From: Lethocerus indicus
Taxonomy: Eukaryota > Arthropoda > Insecta > Hemiptera > Belostomatidae
Assembly: GCA_019843655.1 (NCBI GenBank)
Contig: JACDQD010000011.1
Location: 13,558,604 to 13,622,603, forward strand
DNA length: 64,000 nt
Direction of reading: 5' to 3'
Positions 42,212 through 53,130 of the stretch are shown in pieces. A program made the position numbers and the translations under genes. The notes under the pieces are model-generated. The model was not told where the DNA came from. It ran no database searches and saw only the letters and a program-made list of their open reading frames with translations. How positions within the stretch are numbered: position 1 is the stretch's first letter; each line of letters starts with the position of its first letter.

Positions 42212-42265
<54 letters not shown>
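42212..42265. repeat. (AT)n microsatellite
   Basis: About 26 AT units. An overlapping plus-strand frame with an Ile-Tyr run is an artefact of this tract. Confidence 0.97.
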
Positions 42266-42268
<3 letters not shown>

Positions 42269-42614
42269 GACGTGGAGCTCTTCATCTACCATTAGATTTA
42301 AAGGAACCATCATTTCTCCCCCCTGTCAGCACTGTATGTGCCTTGAGTTATTACACTTAATCGCTTTCACTTATATTAGGCTTTATATTAGTTATTAGGG
42401 GCATAATATAACAGGGCATAAACTGATCATAGTTTTCTTCAGCGAGAAAAAACACGACACGAAGTGGGACGACATGCAGAAAAACAAAAACGAGTAGTCC
42501 ACAACCCCTCCTCCACCCTCCTCCATACCTCGTGAATTATACCCGATGTCGAGACGAGCTCAACCGGCGATTATTAACATTAGGGGTAATTTGTTAACTC
42601 GTGTTTCCCCTCCC

Positions 42615-42630
42615 GCACACACACACACAC
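42615..42630. repeat. (AC)n microsatellite
   Basis: Eight AC units. Confidence 0.85.
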
Positions 42631-43871
42631 CTTGACTCCCGGTCTGCAGGCAAAAACCAGTTTCTTGTAGAAATTAAAAAAATAAAATAAAATAAATAAA
42701 AATTCAGATAAAAAAATCCGCGGAGAAAAATTTTACCCCGGGGTTAAAATTGTACCGCGGCCCTAATAATTGACCGAAGCTTTTGTATTATTTTAACATA
42801 ATATTATACGACGGCGGGCCCGAGGAACCTGGACATACTAATGAGATGCTACGGCTCATTAACCGAACAATTAGTATATTCATTAGTCTCGAACCGGGGA
42901 GGAGGCGGGCTATTTCCGTTGGAGAATAAGCCGCTTCACGAGAGATAGAGAGAGACAATATAAAGCCAGGTTCTGGCCATATTTTCGTTAACTAATTGCC
43001 GTGGGCTCGTCGGTACCATTTGCTTTGAACTTGAACTTCTACAAAAGCAAAGACGCCGTGCTGTTTCTCTGGGTACCGTATTTTCTTTTTTTCTTCAATA
43101 CGTATTTCATTTAACTGTAATTCATTCGTTTAAGGCGTTAAAAAAAATCTTAATAGAATTTCTCATAGAATTGTTCGTTAATAACAGAGTGTATAATATT
43201 AATCCGCAAGATGTAAACGTAAATGCTGAACGTGATGGCCCTACATTTATCCCCAAAGTATCCCAGAATTAAAAATTAGTGACCGAAACCGGTTTACTAT
43301 TAGACAAATCAGCCGATCGATTATACGACGTAATTCCTTGAACGAATATCTTGCCGTAAAACAATCCTATCGGTAACGAATTATTTCTCTCTATCGACCT
43401 TACGTGCCATCATCGATACATTTGGGTTATGTATTTATTAATAATTTCTGGAATAAACAAAAAATAAAGAAGAATAAACAAAAATGTCAAAGTCTTAGGA
43501 AGCAAGTTATGAAAACTATCGGAATCCGATCAAAATCAATGTGATTCAAAATCTAGAAATGGGAAAATATACCAGAATTTATCGATTTGAAGGTTCATGT
43601 AGCTATGCTGTGATTATCACTGCTCAATATTCCTGCACAAGGTGAAAGGTATTCTGTCATGAAATTTTGCAATATTTCCTCTGCAATTCCCCACGAAGGA
43701 AATTCACCGGGTAATGATTTCAATTGAGAACATTTATATTGGTGTAGGAATTCGAAAAATGTAATTCCACAAAAGCTCGGCCATTGAAGTTGAGTCGGCT
43801 TGCATACCGCGTATCATAATCACATAATGGCGATGTCGAACAATCCTCCGCCCGCTAATTGACTGGAACAT

Positions 43872-43893
43872 CGACGACGACGACGACGACGAC
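43872..43893. repeat. (CGA)n trinucleotide repeat
   Basis: Seven CGA units with no exon context. Confidence 0.9.
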
Positions 43894-45226
43894 AACTGAA
43901 CGGTCGAGGATTATTTATATACTGAAATGAATAATTGAAAAAATTCTGAAACGACTTCCAGTTCACGGATCATAGGAAATGGAACGCGGGGGCGGGGGGG
44001 TGGCTTAGTTCCCACCCTCGACCCCGGTGGCAAATCGCTCCAGCGGCTCGCATTTGTTCTGGAGCGCCACTAATTTAAAGAGGCCAGAAGAAGGGAAGAA
44101 TCCCGTGGAAGGAAATTGCCCTTAAGAACTGAGACAAATCTCGCCCCTAACCGTAACAGCGACTTAAATAAAATCCATTTTCGAAACGAAACTAATTTAT
44201 GTTCATTTCAACTGAAATTCAGAACTGTGGACCAAGCGACATCCATATTCGATTAGCACTAATGAGGAGTAGATCACTTTTCCAAGATTTTATTTATTTA
44301 TTCTCCTATATTTCCTATTATTTTCCTTAATATTTTCCACTGTAAAGTTTGTATTTTGTTGATATTTGTCGATTTGGCAGGAATTTCAAACCGTTTTGAC
44401 AGTACACGCTCGATTATTTTTATGTGATGATTTTGTTGTACTTCTAACCTATTCTGAACCCCTTAATGTAATGACGAAGGAATAAAAAAACAGAGAAACA
44501 ATGCAGTGGCTGTACACCATGCAAGCATGCCTAAGTACACGCCTCAGTTTAAGGGGCCATCAAAAGGGACGAATCCTGGCATTCCAGTTTGGCGGCAAAT
44601 TCGTTGCAGATTCATTTATTCATTCATAGCGGCATTCCCGCGGAACTAAAACAGAGAATTATGCCAAGAGGGTGACAGTGACAGTGTTGGGACAACTCTG
44701 ACAGTAACACTGCACCAACAAGGAAATGCTACTTACTGAGGTCACAAGCCCCGACGGTGTTCTCAATCCGCAAGAGATCAAATGAATGAAATAACGTTTC
44801 GGGCTATCTTAAATTATCATCTTCATTGTATCACTGTATTATATTTCATTCCGGTATCTTATGTTAATAATATTCAGGATTGTAAGCTTTCAATACAACT
44901 TCTTATGATAATTAAAGACTATGACTTTTATAAATTATACAAATCCCAGAAAATTGCTGCAATCCTAAATTAATTTCATTTAGTAACTAACTTGCCGAAA
45001 ATTAATTACTCTTGTTTTAGCATGCCTAAATTGTTTGCATGAAACGGTTCCGAATCACCTACTTAGATGTACATTTATGTTGGAGACAATTTGATATTGT
45101 TAATTTGTACTTCCAATTTGATATTTTTATTAACTAGCCATATGTAATTTACGGATTTTGCAAATGGAATATTTTATTTTCCTAATGGGTTATATCGAGG
45201 ATTAGTGGTATTATCAAAGGTACTAA

Positions 45227-45441
45227 CGTTTTTGGTCCATCGGTAGACGAAAAAGAACACAGTAATATAAATAGTGAATCTAGTTATAAGTATTTTATTT
45301 AGTGTTTCGTTTAGCGTACATTAATTGTTTTGTGGACAGAAGGCCCATAGTTACTCTATCAACCGCCCCGTGTATTAATAACTTATTAATAACTTTTATA
45401 TTATTTCCCAACTAAACCGGTCTACCGAAGGACCAAAAACG
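45227..45441. mobile_element. MITE-like element with 22-bp terminal inverted repeats
   Basis: CGTTTTTGGTCCATCGGTAG plus AC (45227-45248) is matched in inverted orientation at 45420-45441 with one mismatch in 22 bases. The enclosed 171 bases are AT-rich and non-coding. No convincing target-site duplication is visible beside the repeats, so the transposon superfamily cannot be named. The inner right end reads AAACCGGTC, again similar to the fold-back family motif. Confidence 0.7.
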
Positions 45442-45910
45442 CGAGTGGTGACAATCATATCTATTGGTAATATTTTATATTTGTGACCATTAAAAAAAAA
45501 ATACTTTGCATTATAGTCCATGCTAATTATGATGACTCCAGAGATGGCGCCTTAAGAGTTCTCTTTCTTTTTTTTAAAACAAATTGGGATGATTATTTTC
45601 TCAGCCAAGAAAAATAATCCATGATTGAATTTAATCAATCTGCCAACCACTAATTGAAGGTAGTTCACTAACCGAACTGAAGAAAATTCTAATATTACAC
45701 GATTTGTAGGCTTCGGGAGATTTCATGTCAGAAATACTGAGGCAAAATTAGAGTTTAACACGTTCAAACGCCTAATAAAGAAACGAGGAATCAAAGCACG
45801 GCTTTTTTCTTCGAACGAGGAGAAGGATAAGTTGCCCGCAATAATAATCCTCGCCCGAGTACATTAATCAACCGACAAACGCCTATTCGGTCTTAATTGG
45901 ACGCCCAGAT

Positions 45911-45930
45911 ACACACACACACACACACAC
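45911..45930. repeat. (AC)n microsatellite
   Basis: Ten AC units. Confidence 0.93.
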
Positions 45931-46680
45931 GGGGCGTCGAAACGAACGCAGGCGTTTGTTATATTAATGGCTCCGTTCCTGAAGCCGTTAATACATACGC
46001 AACTCGGGCAGTGTTCTAGAAGAAAAAGGATCTGCGATTATTCGGAAAACGCCGTCGATTTGAAGGAAAAAGCGCGCGTTGGAAAGCGGCCCGATACGGT
46101 ATCTTATCAGAAGCCCGCAAAAATACCTCCTGGGCGGCGACCGCTTCACAAAAGCCACAGTTTTAAATTACAGCGTTCACAATTAGACGAATGACATTTG
46201 TGACATCCTTTAAGCATCACGGCTTTACCCCGCCGACGGTAGTGAATTAGTGACGGTGACAACTAACCAAAATCTAACATTTTACGGCCCGGGGTTCAAT
46301 CTAATCAATTAATTAATGTAGAGGCTTTCCAAAAAATTGTTAGAGACACCGGTGGACCACGATAATCACTTTGAAAAGAAAATATTTAGAGTTTTGAGGG
46401 TACACTGAGTTTAAAACACATAAATCTTCGATGGTGGGTCGAAACGATTTAAAATTTATTTTGAATTTTATTTCGATCAATAGTAAATAATATTGACTGG
46501 AATTGTAATTGGAATCTGCCGGCCTGAACCGTCGTTATTATTTCAAGTGTAATTTAAATGAGATATAATAAAGGGGCATTTGAGCGGTCTTGTAATGTTA
46601 CTGGGGCGGTGACAGTCAACAGGTCAAAAAAGTGACAGATTTCGAAAAAACGGAACGAGGACTGTGAAATAATGCGAACA

Positions 46681-46763
46681 GTTCACCCGTTGAAAAAGAA
46701 AGAAGAATTATAAATTGATGAGTAATGCAATATCCGACCGCTGTAAAATATTTGAAATGCCTA
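46681..46763 (+). repeat. Direct repeat, copy A
   Basis: An approximately 83-base unit starting GTTCACCCG and ending GAAATGCCTA. It recurs at 47189-47272 with only a handful of substitutions (for example CGTTGAAAAAG against CGGTGAAAAAG). The intervening 425 bases are not duplicated. Confidence 0.9.
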
Positions 46764-47188
46764 GCATGCGAACAGTGAATCGTGAAAAGTTAGCACAAAT
46801 AATATCCACAGTAACAGTTTGGGGTATTTTGAAAATTCAGAAAACCTTCCATTGTCCCTAATCAAACAGCTAGCCCAGTGAAAGCAGTCCAACCTCACCA
46901 ACGTGCCTACTCCTAACACAACAAAGCCGCAATACTTTCCACGGGCCGGAATTCGGCGCTTTAGAAATATATCTAATTTTAACCGGCTGACTCATCTGTT
47001 TGTGTATGTGCGTCTCGGGCGGACTAATTTCACAACAGTAAATTACAGTCGAAAGAGAAAAAAAAAGGCGGAGGAGAATAAGAAATGAAAAAGATGACGC
47101 ATATTTGAACGAGAGCCAAAAGATAACCCCGAGGAGAGGCACGCAATATTTAATATGTTTTAATATCGCCCAGTGTCGTTAGATTTAT

Positions 47189-47272
47189 GTTCACCCGGTG
47201 AAAAAGAAAGAAGAATTATAAATTGATGATTAATGCAATATCCGACTGCTGTAAAAGATTTGAAATGCCTAA
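47189..47272 (+). repeat. Direct repeat, copy B
   Basis: Second copy of the unit at 46681. Flanking bases differ on both sides, which suggests either two insertions of a short element or long-terminal ends of one unit. Confidence 0.9.
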
Positions 47273-48549
47273 TATTATTATCGGAAAATAGGCTAGTATT
47301 TCATAGCGAATAAGAAAAACCTAATGACCGGGAATATGTTTTTACACTGTTATTTTCACAGAGATGATTATGTAATGGCAAAATTGATGAAAATGCGCTG
47401 AAATAAATTGTCTCGACTGTCATAATACCCGGGCACTTAATATTAACTACCACTGGATTCCTAGATATTCGGTCGGTTTCTGGTACTGTTTCATGAATGA
47501 AAATCGAGACAATAAAAGGTGGACTTGTGAACCTAGAAACACGCCATTAAGATGTACTAAAAATTGAAAACTCTTCGCATTCGGATTACATCTGTCCTAC
47601 CCCAATTTTCATACTAGTTTTCACATCGTTTTTCTTGACCCCGAGATAAAATACAAAACAGTTTGGATGTACGAAACAGAATCCTTGTAATTATCCAAGA
47701 CGGGATTCTCTCATTTTATAATAAATATCTCTCCGGTATCACGCTAGAGGCTTAGTGCTGAAGGTGCAGCACTGGAAAATAATCGCGCTGGCAACAGAAC
47801 ACGAAGCTAAACGAGACAAAACAATTTCTCCTTCTTTTTGTTCCTCAATAAAATAAATCGTTCCTCGCGATTTACATTTCCATTGTGTCGTCCTCCGTAC
47901 AGGCCCCTCTCGGCGAGTTACGTCCCCGCGGATTCAAATCCGGAGATGACAGGAGGTCGACTAAACATAACCCTAGGGCGGAAAAACCGTCGTAGTAACG
48001 GTACGGGTCTTAAGAACGCAGATGAGACGAGATAATTAATTTCGAGTTCTACCGGTCGCCGGGATGATATAAAAAGCGAAATAAAAGAAACAAAGAACCG
48101 GTCCCGACGGATCTGAAGGACCGCTTGTGGCGGGTCGGAGGTGGAGGGGGCGGCGGGGGGTAGAGGGAGGAGGTGGGCTTCCAGTTTTTCAAACTGGACC
48201 CGGCCGGCGCTATTATCTTCCCCAACAGAAAAGGGGAAACCGACAAAGGGACAACCGCCAGATTAATAGCGTTCCCGGAGGATACCGACGATTGTCCTCC
48301 CATAGGAGCCCCTCTACCGACCTCGGCTCCGGCGCATTCCGACCCCAACAAAACTATAATATCCGGGATTCGGACTCCGTTTCGAATTTTCGACGGGCGG
48401 CCACTTTACTGACGCGAATGTCATAAAACACGGTACGGTAATGTCGATGGGAGGAATATCCAAAGTAATTGGCAGCACTACCGGAGGTGAAATAATATAT
48501 GGTAGGGTTCACTTACACGAGAAAGGAAACAGTACACTGTGGTGCTTAC

Positions 48550-48675
48550 CCTGTCATAGTGAGGGTGATGGGCGAAAGGGGCGAACGGTGGTGGCGGGGG
48601 CCTGGCCGAAGAAGTGGAGGGCCTCTGGTAGAGGTAGGGGTAGTAGGCTTGGTAGACCACTTCCGGGCAGCTCAT
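48550..48675 (-). CDS. vg: vestigial homologue, first coding exon (partial gene)
   Basis: Vestigial is the transcriptional cofactor that pairs with the TEAD protein Scalloped to specify wing and flight-muscle fate in insects; it acts in the nucleus. Read on the minus strand, this exon encodes 42 residues: MSCPEVVYQAYYPYLYQR, then a Ser/Pro-rich stretch with five consecutive prolines (residues 26-30), then FAPFAHHPHYDR. From memory, the fly protein begins almost identically (SCPEVMYGAYYPYLYGR, then an aromatic YxYER stretch), and that similarity is the basis of the call. The exon ends in phase 0 at AGG|GTAAGC, a strong donor, and the reading frame beyond it runs into unrelated sequence. An in-frame ATG exists upstream (48906), but the residues between are low-complexity Gly/Arg/Pro, so I place the start at 48675, which has a G at -3. 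The Scalloped-binding domain and C-terminus are on later exons that I could not find in the window. Confidence 0.85.
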
Positions 48676-49240
48676 GCCTCCGCCGGCCTGTAGACGCTCA
48701 ATCTTGTCTTCTCGATTGGCGTTGGAAACGACACGACATACTACTACTCGCGGACACTGCCACACACTCACTGAGGCCGGTGCCGGGCCGGTGCCCGCGG
48801 GCCTGCCCCGGGGGGGTGGGGGAAACCGGGCCACGCCCCCCCCGACGCCTGGCCACGCCCCCGGCCGCCTGGCCACGCCCACTCGACGCCATCTTACCCC
48901 GCCCACCCGGCCATCCCATTGGCCACCGCCTCGCTCGATACTTCCCCCTCCGGCCGACCACCACCCCCCGCCCGCTATTCATATCGCCCCTTATGGCGAC
49001 GTGTCCCACCCGCCATAAATCATAAAATCCGCTTAAAACCCCCCACCCCCGCGGCACCATCCAGGGAGGTTCATTTAATCCCCGCTCTCTTCGGCTGTTT
49101 ATTACAAAAATAAAGAGCCCCGCCCCATCGTCATATTTCTTCGTCCCGCCGATAAATTTCGTCCGCCAGATAAATAAAACAGATTAGACCTTGTGTAATC
49201 CCCCCTCCCATAAATTATGGACATCGCTTTTATAACTCGG
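48676..49240 (-). promoter_or_regulatory. vg: vg 5' leader and GC-rich promoter region
   Basis: This is the GC-rich block directly upstream of the vg start codon. It contains three copies of GGCCACGCCC (48829-48838, 48851-48860, 48871-48880; GGGCGTGGCC on the vg strand), a class of sequence bound by Sp/KLF zinc-finger factors. It also has a further CCCGCCC box near 48899, a GCCATCTTA box (48888-48896) resembling a YY1 site, and an inverted CCAAT box (ATTGG, 48918-48922). A TATAAAAG sequence on the minus strand at 49227-49234 could be a TATA box and would imply a leader of roughly 500 bases. No transcription start can be fixed from sequence alone. The site assignments rest on consensus matching. 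Confidence 0.5.
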
Positions 49241-50722
49241 ATTCGAAATTACGACCGACCTAATTTATTATTTTAAACCTACCCCGGAGTTTATATCGCC
49301 GTTATTAGCACTCAAGATGGTGACAACCATTGAAATAGCGTGTTCATTTTTTTCTCTTCACAAAAATATACATCTCATATGCGAAAAGATTCGCATAATT
49401 AGGTGCAAAAAATATAAACCCGAAATAAATATAAATCGGAGATAAGGAATCAATTATTATTTCTGTAGGAAATACACTTTTGTAAATACATATCTTTAGA
49501 AAACATGTTTCCCCTAATCGTATAGATTTATCTGAATTGATGGCCATTTAATCAACATTAAAAATTGATAGTGGTTTTTTTTGTCTCAATTCGGTATCGC
49601 TCGAATAATTAATCAATTTGTCACTCGATAGTGTTAATTATATTACTGTTAATTGGATATATTTCATCAATTTTATTGATAAGATGTAATCGGTAATTTA
49701 CCCCCTGTCAGGGCATTTTTGGTATTCATGCGGGGACTGTTAGAGGGAACTAAATGATAGTTGAGCATAGTAGAAGCCCGTTAAAGCGGTGTAATCCGAT
49801 AGGCAAATAGTATTGCAGGCGGGGAGACCGCAATTCGGGCCAAGAATGTTCCCCCCAGCGGAGTAGAAAGGAATCAAACGATCTTACCTTTGTCGAGGCG
49901 GGACGTCTTTGACATAGCGACGGGGCGAATTGCCGAGCAGGCTCCCTTTTGAATTAGGAGGGGTCCCGGACTAATCAATTGGGGGAGGAGGGGGACTAAT
50001 CCCGGTTAGGGAATAGCCTAATCCAATGGGAGGAGGCGGCCTTCGCCTCCACTGGTGCATCCTGCAAACACAGTAATGGAAAATTTAAATTTGCAATTAC
50101 TACAACAATTTCTCGTATCGGAATTAAAGTATAGATAAAAACGCATAGAGCTAAAAAAATCATACTATGTGTTGGATCAATTAATGTCAGTTTACTCACG
50201 CGTTTTTATCACAGAAAGGAATTTAAGATACCGAGGAGATTTAAGATATTTAGGATTCCAATATTTATATTATTATAATTGATGATCAGAAATTGTATTC
50301 TATTATCTTCTTATGTTCAGCTCTTCTTATAAAGAACGCTCTGAGGTTGAAAACCGGCTGTTGATATTACGGCCAACAGGTAAATATCGTTGGAAGAGTT
50401 TTAATAATTTAGAACTCGGTAGGGTGAATTGCAAATACTAACGAGGCATGTGACCGCAGACCTCTTAAAGTGGAAGAGTTCCTCCCCCCCAAAAGGAATT
50501 AAATCACCTTAACAAAAAGAGGGTTTTCGCATTCTCTCTCTTTCACTCTTGCCGATAAGAAGGGCTGACGTCGGTGGGAGGAGGCCCTTTGAAATCAAAT
50601 TGAGTGAATCGAAGGCGGACCCGCCTCAAGCGCAGAGCATACCCGGGGGTCCCTTTTCTCCTTTCTCGGCTTAAAGGGGCCCGAAGCGTAGAGAATACAG
50701 TCGGCTCGATAACCCCCCCCCT

Positions 50723-50755
50723 CCGCCACCACCACCACCACCACCGCCGCCGCCA
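50723..50755. repeat. (CCA)n/(CCG)n trinucleotide repeat
   Basis: About seven CCA units then three CCG units, preceded by a C run. Read as protein it gives a His tract in a frame with no other support. Confidence 0.9.
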
Positions 50756-53076
50756 CTTTCTCCTCTATTTCTCCGACCTATCTCATCCCCTATTTCTCTT
50801 CCCCCTTGGTTCCTTTCCACTGGGTGTAATACACTCTTCCGCCGGGCCCCGGGGCGTTATTAAACTCTCCAACCCCCGCCCGCCCCCGAAGAGACGGGGG
50901 CGAAAAGTCCCGCCCCACCCCTCTAAACGTTTTCTCGGGGCCTCGAAATTAATAAATTTGGTTGCAGAAGGGATGAAACGACTCTTCCATCCCCCCTCTG
51001 TTATGAGGCGGGGGGTGAGGGGGAAATAACTCGGTTATTCCACCCTCACTTCCGTCCCTATTTTTGACTGGAAATTTTAATTCCAGACAGAGAATAAAAA
51101 AAAGGTAGAAATGGAATTCGCTTAATGATTACAATTTTGACTCGAACTAACGGTGAGAGTTTCAATTTAAAACTGCTTATCTTCCAATATACGAAGTCGA
51201 TTGTTAAATCACTCCCACCTAGAATGTCCACCTGTCTGTTACTCCTATAACCTGAGATCATGATACTAAAGACGCAATACTCGTCATTGGAATAGAAGCG
51301 AATTACATAACGCACTCGTCACCTTTAATACAGAGAAGTGCGATGTAATATACATTATACTGAAGTAAGACTGTAGCTGAGTTTAATTTAAGTAGAAAAT
51401 GTCCCATGAACACAGCTAAACGTATTTAACATACCTAAACTTATAAAGTAGGGAATAGGATGTTCCATTTTAATGTACTAAAGGAACATACTAAAACTGA
51501 CCTTATGAGTTGGTAATCGCAACCCGACTGAGCCTTGCACACAGAAAAAAACACCCTATACCACCCTATTCCGGTCATTTTATGACGAAAAGGAAAAACG
51601 TTTAATTATTACATTTTTTAAGCTTGAGCTAGGTTGAAAGAAGGGCAGGACTATAAATCGAATAAGAATTTCAATTCAAAATTTGGCCGACTGCATTTAG
51701 GAATATTTGCAGTGAATACCCATTAACATTTTTCCTCGATATTTTGAAATTGTCTTAAATATTTGGTTTATTCCCTACAATTTCCCGTAGTAGTAATTTT
51801 AATTCGAAAATAACCTGATTAAAAATCCAAACCCGGAGGCGGGTGGAAGAAATAAAACTATTAAAACTGTTGTACAAAACGTTTGAGAAACAAATTCTTC
51901 ACATTAAACAACTTTCAGATATAAAAAGAGTACACATTTCACACATATAGTGGGCCTTTGGAAACAGCATTTAGAGTGGACAGCTCAAGGTACAGGTGTG
52001 TCAGTTCTATAGTCACAGTTAGATTTTATTATAGCAATGCTAATCGTCCCAGAGGAATGAAGCCGAAATTCAAAATGGCTCTAGTAACAACTAAACACAT
52101 ATTACAATCGTTGATTGCAGTTATACATTTTTCAACGGGGTACAATTCTTAGGGGAACAGTTCTGGTTAGGCAACCCGCAATAACGGACGGCCTTTCTCT
52201 TACAAAACATTTCTGACGCCCCCCTAGTCCAATTCATTTGAATTCCTACCTTTAAAATATTCTTAAACGTTTTTCAATGCTCGAAAATTTCAGTAAAACA
52301 ATAGTTCAATAGTAATTGCTTATATTACCACTTGTTAGTTGAAACCTAAATATTGTCCCACTCTCAATGAATTAGTTTTTCTATAAATAAATAAAGATGA
52401 GATTTGAAAAGCTACTTTAATTAAATAAGTATATGTCAGTCACTTGCCGCGTACAAAAAATTGTAGATTGATAAAATTAATGTTTAAAAATTATTTATTA
52501 ATTTCTCTTGTAGAATTTTGTTTATTTTTACGTTTAAGTTTTAAACACAGTTTAAATACGCTGGAATAACTATCAGCTCGGTAAACTTGTACCGTATACT
52601 TTGGGAAAGGTTGAAGATTCGCTTGTTTTTTTTTTATAGAAAAACATCAAAATTACTCCATTACATTTAACGTCAACAATCTGTTATATTTACTAATAAT
52701 AATAATGCTCTGATCCCTGGAAAATCATCGAAAAAATGAAAGCCTATGACACGCTGAAAGGGAATGGACTGAGACAAAATCATAGGGGTACTAAAATAGA
52801 AGCCAGTGTATAGGCTCGGTGTGAGCGAAATAACATTTTATTTTTATAAATATTTAGCGAATATTTTAAATTTCAACCGTTAATATTTTCAATCTATTTT
52901 ATAAGCCCAGATGCTCCTTAATTGACGCCGGGACAAATCATGTTTGTTTTTAACGAGCCGGCAGGTGTCGGCACCATCATCCCCGACCTGAGAGGACAGA
53001 GTGTACGTTCAAACAATCAATTGATGTGCCGGTTGAGTTTTTCTTAAAATGCCAGTAATGGAGTGGGCTTTTATCC

Positions 53077-53130
53077 GAGGGAGGGAGGGATGGAGGGAGA
53101 GAGAGAGAGAGGGAGGGAGGGAGGGAGAGA
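53077..53130. repeat. GA/GGGA polypurine tract with G-quadruplex motif
   Basis: A GAGGGAGG and GA repeat tract. Four G3 runs with single-A spacers occur at 53111-53125. Confidence 0.9.

Larger units (their letters stand above)
35186..45226. other. Gene-free stretch
   Basis: No exon recognised on either strand. It contains two copies of a TTAA-type MITE, two (AT)n tracts, (GT)n and (AC)n microsatellites, a (CGA)n run and a repeat fragment at 41566. A block near 37795-37890 reads on the minus strand as CTGATGATGGC...GCC followed by GGGTTCGAATTAC, which resembles a tRNA B box. A second GGGTTCGAATTAC is near 41218. GC-rich patches occur at 40.6-40.9, 42.5-42.9 and 43.98-44.1 kb. Confidence 0.5.
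1..48549 (-). other. Putative vg intron 1 and further gene body (gene-free by inspection)
   Basis: Everything downstream of the vg exon 1 donor on the minus strand. Drosophila vg carries its boundary and quadrant wing enhancers in introns, so a long intronic region is expected to be regulatory. I searched the minus strand for the later conserved vg blocks (the Scalloped-binding VDEHF segment, the NFPPSFWNS segment and the C-terminal YPTDPW segment) by their reverse-complement codon patterns and found none. Either the first intron extends past the left edge or a short, poorly conserved exon 2 was missed. Apart from the repeats listed separately, I see alternating AT-rich stretches and GC-rich islands with no recognisable coding exon on either strand. 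Confidence 0.5.
45442..48549. other. Gene-free stretch adjoining vg exon 1
   Basis: AT-rich DNA with an (AC)n run, an 84-base direct repeat and, near 48.05-48.4 kb, a GC-rich segment immediately downstream of vg exon 1. The minus-strand frame through 48049-48351 does not resemble vg and has no plausible splice link to exon 1. Confidence 0.5.

Noticed and set aside
48049..48351. 100-codon minus-strand frame just downstream of vg exon 1, considered as exon 2
   Set aside because: It lacks similarity to vg, and I saw no acceptor giving a phase-0 join with vg-like residues.
48676..48906. N-terminal extension of vg to an upstream in-frame ATG
   Set aside because: The extra residues are Gly/Arg/Pro-rich low complexity overlapping the GC-box promoter, and known Vg proteins begin close to SCPEV.
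48441..49025. 194-codon plus-strand frame and its overlapping plus-strand frames
   Set aside because: It is antisense to the vg start exon and promoter; the length follows from high GC, and the minus strand carries the conserved protein.
50604..51029. 141-codon plus-strand frame with a His tract
   Set aside because: The His tract comes from the (CCA)n repeat and the rest is Pro/Arg-rich translation of a GC-rich patch.
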